Assembly: GCF_029227915.1 (NCBI RefSeq)
Contig: NC_079875.1
Span: 27,962,001-28,026,000, forward strand
From: Hydractinia symbiolongicarpus
Taxonomy: Eukaryota > Cnidaria > Hydrozoa > Anthoathecata > Hydractiniidae
DNA: 64,000 bases
Reading direction: 5' to 3'
Shown here: one piece after another, positions 58,201-64,000 of the stretch
How the letters are laid out: every line of letters begins with the position of its first letter
Position numbering within the stretch: the stretch's first letter is position 1
The notes under the pieces: model-generated
Seen by the model: the letters and a program-made list of their open reading frames with translations, nothing else
The model's database searches: none
Told to the model about the DNA's origin: nothing
Position numbers and translations under genes: made by a program

Positions 58201-61200
58201 AGATAATTGTCATTTAGGGTCGACAACCTCGTCTCAGGTTCTATACTTTCTAGCCATTTAAAAGAGACAAAAGTCTGATATATTTGCGATTTTTCGTATT
58301 GATACAAGATAATTGTCATTTAGGGACGACAATCTCGTCTCAGGTTCCATATATTTTAGTCGTAAAATTGATAAACGAGGCATTTAAAAGAGACAAATGT
58401 CTCATATATTTGCGATTCTTCGTGTTGATACAAGATAATTGTCATTTAGGGTCGACAAACTCGTCTCAGATTCTATGTATTTTAGTTGTAAAATTGCTTA
58501 AGGCGGCATTTCAAAGAGACATGTATTTGCGATCTTTCGTATAGATACAAGAAAATCGTCATTTAGGGTCAAAAACCTCGTCTCAGGTTCTATATATTTT
58601 AGCCGTAAAAGTGGTAAAGGAAGCATTTAAAAGAGACAAATGTCTCATATATTTGCGATTCTTCGTGTTGATACAAGATAATTGTCATTTAGGGACGACA
58701 ACCTCGTCTCAGGTTCTATATATTTAAGTCGTAAAATTGCTAAACGAGGAATTTCAAAGTGACATGTATTTGCGATTTTTCGTAATGAGACAAGATAGTT
58801 GTCATTTAGGGTCAACAACCTCGTCTCAGGTTCTATATTTTTTAGCCTTAAAATTGATAAACGAGGCATTTAAAAGAGACAAATGTCTGATATATTTGCG
58901 ACTTTTCGTATTGATACAAGATAATTGTCATTTAGGGACGACAATCTCGTCTCAGGTTCCATATATTTTAGTCGTAAAATTGATAAACGAGTTATTTAAA
59001 AGAGACAAATGGCTCATATATTTGCGATTCTTCGTGTTCATACAAGATAATTGTCATTTAGGGACGAAAATCTCGTCTCAGGTTCTATATAATTTAGTCG
59101 TAAAATGGCTAAACGAGGCATTTCAAAGTGACATGTATTTGCGATTTTTCGTATTGATACAAGATAACTGTCATTTTGGGTCGACAACCTGGTCTCAGGT
59201 TCTATACTTTCTAGCCATTTAAAAGAGACAAAAGTCTGATATATTTGCGACTTTTTGTATTGATACAAGATAATTGTACTTTAGGGTCAACAAGTCTCAG
59301 TTTCTATATATTTTAGCCGTAAAATTGATAAACGAGGCATTTAAAAGAGACAAATGTCTGATATATTTGCGACTTTTCGTATTGATACAAGATAATTGTC
59401 ATTTAGGGTCGACAATCTCGTCTCAGGTTCCATATATTTTAGTCGTAAAATTGATAAACGAGGCATTTAAAAGAGACAAATGTCTCATATATTTGCGATT
59501 CTTCGTGTTGATACAAGATAATTGTCATTTAGGGTCGACAAACTCGTCTCAGATTCTATGTATTTTAGTTGTAAAATTGCTTAAGGCGGTATTTCAAAGA
59601 GACATGTATTTGCGATCTTTCGTATAGATACAAGATAATCGTCATTTAGGGTCAAAAACCTCGTCTCAGGTTCTATATATTTTAGCCGTAAAATTGATAA
59701 ACGAGGCATTTAAAAGAGACGAGTGTCATGTATTTGCGATTTCTCGTATTGATACAAGATTATTGTACCATAGGGTCAACAACGTCTCAGTTTCTATATA
59801 TTTTAGTCGTAAAATTTATAAACGAGGCATTTAAAAGAGACAAATGTCTCATATATTTGCGATTCTTCGTGTTGATACAAGATAATTGTCATTTAGGGTC
59901 CACAAACTCGTCTCAGATTCTATGTATTTTAGTTGCAAAATTGCTTAAGGAGGCATTTCAAAGAGACATGTATTTGCAATCTTTCGTATTGATACAAGAT
60001 AATGGTACCTTAGAGACGACAAGCTCGTCTCAGTTTCTATATATTTTAGCCGTAAAATTGATAAACGAGGCATTCAAAAGAGACAAATGTCTCATATATT
60101 TGCGATTCTTCGTGTTGATACAAGATAATTGTCATTTAGGTTCGACAACCTCGTCTCAGGTTCTATACTTTCTAGCCATTTAAAAGAGACAAAAGTCTGA
60201 TATATTTGCGACTTTTCGTATTAATACAAGATAATTGTACTTTAGGGTCAGCAAGTCTCAGTTTCTATATATTTTAGTCGTAAAATTGATAAACGAGGCA
60301 TTTAAAAGAGACAAATGTCTCATATATTTGCGATTCTTCGTGTTGATACAAGATAATTGTCATTTAGGGTCGACAAACTCGTCTCAGATTTTATGTATTT
60401 TAGTTGTAAAATTGCTTAAGGAGCCATTTCAAAGAGACATGTATTTGCAATCTTTCGTATTGATACAAGATAGTTGTCATTTAGGGTCAACAACCTCGTC
60501 TCAGGTTCTATATTTTTAGCCTTAAAATTGATAAACGAGGCATTTATAAGAGACAAATGTCTGATATACTTGCCATTTTTCGTATTGATACAAGATTTAA
60601 AAGAGACAAATGCCTGATATATTTGCCAATTTTCGTATTGATACAAGATAATTGTCATTTAGGGACGAAAATCTCGTCTCAGTTTTTATATATATTAGCC
60701 GTAAAATTGATAAACGAGGCATTTAAAAGAAACAAATGTCTCATATAATTGCGATTCTTCGTGTTGATACAAGATAATTGTCATTTAGGGTCGACAACCT
60801 CGTCTCAGGTTCTATATAATTTAGTCGTAAAGTTGATAAACGAGGCATTTAAAAGAAACAAATGTCTCATATAATTGCGAGTCTTCGTGTTGATACAAGA
60901 TAATTGTCATTTAGGGTCGACAACCTCGTCTCAGGTTCTATATATTTTAGTTGTAAAATTGCTTAAGGAGGCATTGCAAAGAGACATGTATTTGCGATTT
61001 TTCGTATTGATACAGGATAATTGTGACTTAGGGTCGACAACCTCGCCTCAAGTTCTATACTTTCTAGCCATTTAAAAGAGACAAATGTCTGATACATTTG
61101 CGATTTTTCGTATTGATACAAGATAATTGTACCTTAGGGACGACAAGCTCGTCTCAGTTTCTATATATTTTAGCCGTAAAATTGATAAACGAGGCATTCA

Positions 61201-64000
61201 AAAGAGACAAATGTCTCATATATTTGCGATTCTTCGTGTTGATACAAAATAATTGTCATTTAGGGTCGACAACCTCATCTCAGGTTCTATATAATTTAGC
61301 CGTAAAATTGATAAACGAGGCATTTAAAAGAAACAAATGTCTCATATAATTGCGATTCTTCGTGTTGATACAAGATAATTGTCATTTAGGGTCGACAACC
61401 TCGTCTCAGGTTCTATATAATTTAGTCGTAAAATTGCTAAACGAGGCATTTCAAAGAGACATGTATTTGCGATTTTTCGTATTGATACAAGATAACTGTC
61501 ATTTAGGGTCGACAACCTCGTCTCAGGTTCTATACTTTCTAGCCATTTAAAAGAGACAAAAGTCTGATATATTTGCGACTTTTCGTATTGATACAAGATA
61601 ATTGTACTTTAGGGTCAACAAGTCTCAGTTTCTATATATTTTAGTCGTAAAATTGATAAACGAGGCATTTAGCTAAAAGAGACATTTATTTGCGATTTTT
61701 CGTATTGATACAAGATAATTGTACTTTAGGGTCAACATGTCTCAGTTTCTATATATTTTAGCCGTAAAATTGATAAACGAGGCATTTAAAAGAGACAAAT
61801 GCCTGATATATTTGCCAATTTTCGTATTGATACAAGATAATTGTCATTTAGGGACGAAAATCTCGTCTCAGTTTCTATATATATTAGCCGTAAAATTGAT
61901 AAACGAGGCATTTAAAAGAAACAAATGTCTCATATAATTGCGATTCTTCGTGTTGATACAAGATAATTGTCATTTAGGGTCGACAACCTCGTCTCAGGTT
62001 CTATATAATTTCGTCGAAAAATTGCTAAACAAGGCATTTCAAAGTGACCTGTATTTGCAATCTTTCGTATTGACACAAGATAGTTGTCATTTAGGGTCAA
62101 CAACCTCGTCTCAGGTTCTATATTTTTTAGCCTTAAAATTGATAAACGAGGCAATTATAAGAGACAAATGTCTGATATACTTGCCATTTTTCGTATTGAT
62201 ACAAGATAATTGTCATTTAGGGACGACAATCTCGTCTCAGGTTCCAAATATTATAGTTGTAAAATTGATAAACGAGGCATTTTAAAGTGACGAGTGTCAT
62301 GTATTTGCGATTTTTCGTATTGATACAAGATTATTGTACCATAGGGTCAACAACGTCTCAGTTTCTATATATTTTAGTTGTAAAATTGATAAACGAGGCA
62401 TTTAAAAGAGACATTTATTTGCGACTTTTCGTATTGATACAAGATAATTGTACTTTAGGGTCAACAAGTCTCAGTTTCTATATATTTTAGCCGTAAAATG
62501 GATAAACGAGGCATTTAAAAGAGACAAATGCCTGATATATTTGCCAATTTTCGTATTGAAAGAAGATAATTGTCATTTAGGGACGAAAATCTCGTCTCAG
62601 TTTCTATATATATTAGCCGTAAAATTGATAAACGAGGCATTTAAAAAAAAAAACGTCTCATATAATTGCGATTCTTCGTGTTGATACAAGATAATTGTCA
62701 TTTAGGGTCGACAACCTCGTCTCAGGTTCTATATAATTTAGTCGTAAAATTGATAAACGAGGCATTTAAAAGAAACAAATGTCTCATATAATTGCGGGTC
62801 TTCGTGTTGATACAAGATAATTGTCATTTAGGGTTGACAACCTCGTCTCAGGTTCTATATATTTTAGTTGTAAAATTGCTTAAGGAGGCATTTCAAAGAG
62901 ACATGTATTTGCGATTTTTCGTATTGATACAAGATAATTGTCATTTAGGGTCAACAACCTCGTCTCAGGTTCTATATATTTTAGCCTTAAAATTGATAAA
63001 CGAGTTATTTAAAAGAGACAAATGGCTCATATATTTGCGATTCTTCGTGTTGATACAAGATAATTGTCATTTAGGGTCGACAAACTCGTCTCAGGTTCTA
63101 TATATTTTAACCGTAAAATTGATAAACGAGGCATTTAAAAGAGACGAGTGTCATGTATTTGCGATTTCTCGTATTGATACAAGATTATTGTACCATAAGG
63201 TCAACAACCTCGTCTCAGGTTCTATATATTTTAGTTGTAAAATTGATAAACAAGGCATTTAGCTAAAAGAGACATTTATTTGCGATTTTTCGTATTGATA
63301 CAAGATAATTGTACTTTAGGGTCAACAAGTCTCAGTTTCTATATATTTTAGCCGTAAAATTGATAAACAAGGCATTTAAAAGAGACAAATGCCTGATATA
63401 TTTGCCAATTTTCGTATTGATACAAGATAATTGTCATTTAGGGACGAAAATCTCGTCTCAGTTTCTATATAAATTAGCCGTAAAATTGATAAACGAGGCA
63501 TTTAAAAGAAACAAATGTCTCATATAATTTCGATTCTTCGTGTTGATACAAGATAATTGTCATTTAGGGTCGACAACCTCGTCTCAGGTTCTATATAATT
63601 TCGTCGAAAAATTGCTAAACAAGGCATTTCAAAGTGACCTGTTTTTGCGATTTTTCGTATTGATACAAGATAACTGTCATTTAGGGTCGACAACCTCGTC
63701 TCAGGTTCTATACTTTCTGGCCATTTAAAAGAGACAAAAGTCTGATATATTTGCGATTTTTCGTATTGATACAAGATAATTGTCATTTAGGGACGACAAT
63801 CTCGTCTCAGGTTCCATATATTTTAGTCGTAAAATTTATAAACGAGGCATTTAAAGGAGAGAAATGTCTCATATATTTGCGATTCTTCGTGTTGATACAA
63901 GATAATTGTCATTTAGGGTCGACAAACACGTCTCAGATTCTATGTATTTTAGTTGTAAAATTGCTTAAGGAGGCATTTCAAAGAGACATGTATTTGCGAT

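Larger units (their letters stand above)
42594..64000 (+). repeat. Satellite array of 106-126 bp monomers, extending past the window end
   Basis: At least 21.4 kb of head-to-tail monomers, about 180 by length. A monomer reads TTTGCGATTTTTCGTATTGA, TACAAGATAATTGTCATTTA, GGGTCGACAACCTCGTCTCA, GGTTCTATATATTTTAGCCG, TAAAATTGATAAACGAGGCA, TTTAAAAGAGACAAATGTCT, CATATA. Four length classes recur: 126 bp (with GACAAATGTCTCATATA), 117 bp (CAAAGTGACATGTAT), 122 bp (short GTCAACAAGTCTCAG) and 106 bp (ACTTTCTAGCCATTTAAAAG, lacking the GTAAAATTGATAAACGAGGC block). Two dyads are present in most monomers: GAGACA-AA-TGTCTC and GACGA-CAATC-TCGTC. Long peptides on both strands arise only because 117 and 126 are divisible by three. 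Confidence 0.97.

Noticed and set aside
42586-63786. Dozens of open frames of 60-190 codons on both strands
   Set aside because: All are satellite monomers; frames persist because of monomer lengths and exist equally on the opposite strand.
42594-64000. CRISPR array
   Set aside because: Repeats are contiguous 106-126 bp monomers without unique spacers, and the DNA is eukaryotic.
42594-64000. CENP-B box or telomeric repeat in the satellite
   Set aside because: I searched by eye for TTCG----A--CGGG and TTAGGG tandem motifs and found neither in the monomers.

Overview
The window reads as AT-rich nuclear DNA of a marine invertebrate, most likely a cnidarian and perhaps a hydrozoan. That placement is inference from the company of mobile elements: Kolobok-type THAP transposase, Penelope-like element, several non-LTR retrotransposons, a Polinton/adintovirus-like relic and a eukaryotic tyrosine recombinase. 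No ordinary host gene could be recognised with confidence. Almost everything readable is mobile-element or repeat sequence, mostly broken by frameshifts, stops or truncation.

Layout. 0-5 kb: a decayed tyrosine recombinase (1.6-2.65 kb), two copies of a short hairpin repeat and a GCTA palindrome cluster. 5.6-7.3 kb: a tRNA-related SINE-like unit, then a 1.13 kb element with perfect 33-bp terminal inverted repeats and a near-perfect 9-bp target duplication that carries a Ulp1 protease plus PHD finger ORF. 7.3-11.6 kb: dispersed repeats and unassigned sequence. 11.57-15.70 kb and 25.72-35.74 kb: two copies, in the same orientation, of one large duplicated segment. Copy B was later hit by a non-LTR retrotransposon (26.06-28.47 kb) and by a Penelope-like element (32.99-35.46 kb); copy A preserves both empty sites. 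16.57-18.06 kb: compact minus-strand genes (two small proteins, a zinc-cluster HNH nuclease, the start of an A32-like packaging ATPase) that look like a Polinton/adintovirus-like relic. 18.1-21.85 kb: the tail of another reverse-transcriptase element, a 282-bp TTTA microsatellite and a 5'-truncated antisense non-LTR element. 21.85-25.72 kb: a Kolobok-like transposon with a three-exon THAP transposase facing a three-exon gene that carries the P2X7-receptor C-terminal (ballast) domain. 35.8-42.6 kb: repeat debris, a LINE fragment and a decayed reverse transcriptase. 42.594 kb to the window end: more than 21.4 kb of tandem satellite built of 106-, 117-, 122- and 126-bp monomers with higher-order periods of 1,907 and 611 bp.

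How the parts relate. The Kolobok pair forms one mobile unit (transposase plus companion), and the Ulp1-PHD ORF sits wholly inside a TIR element. The small minus-strand genes share tight spacing and dyad symmetries upstream of two of them. The two segment copies allow insertion events to be ordered. The satellite starts abruptly inside a dispersed repeat whose uninterrupted relative lies at 8.2-8.5 kb.
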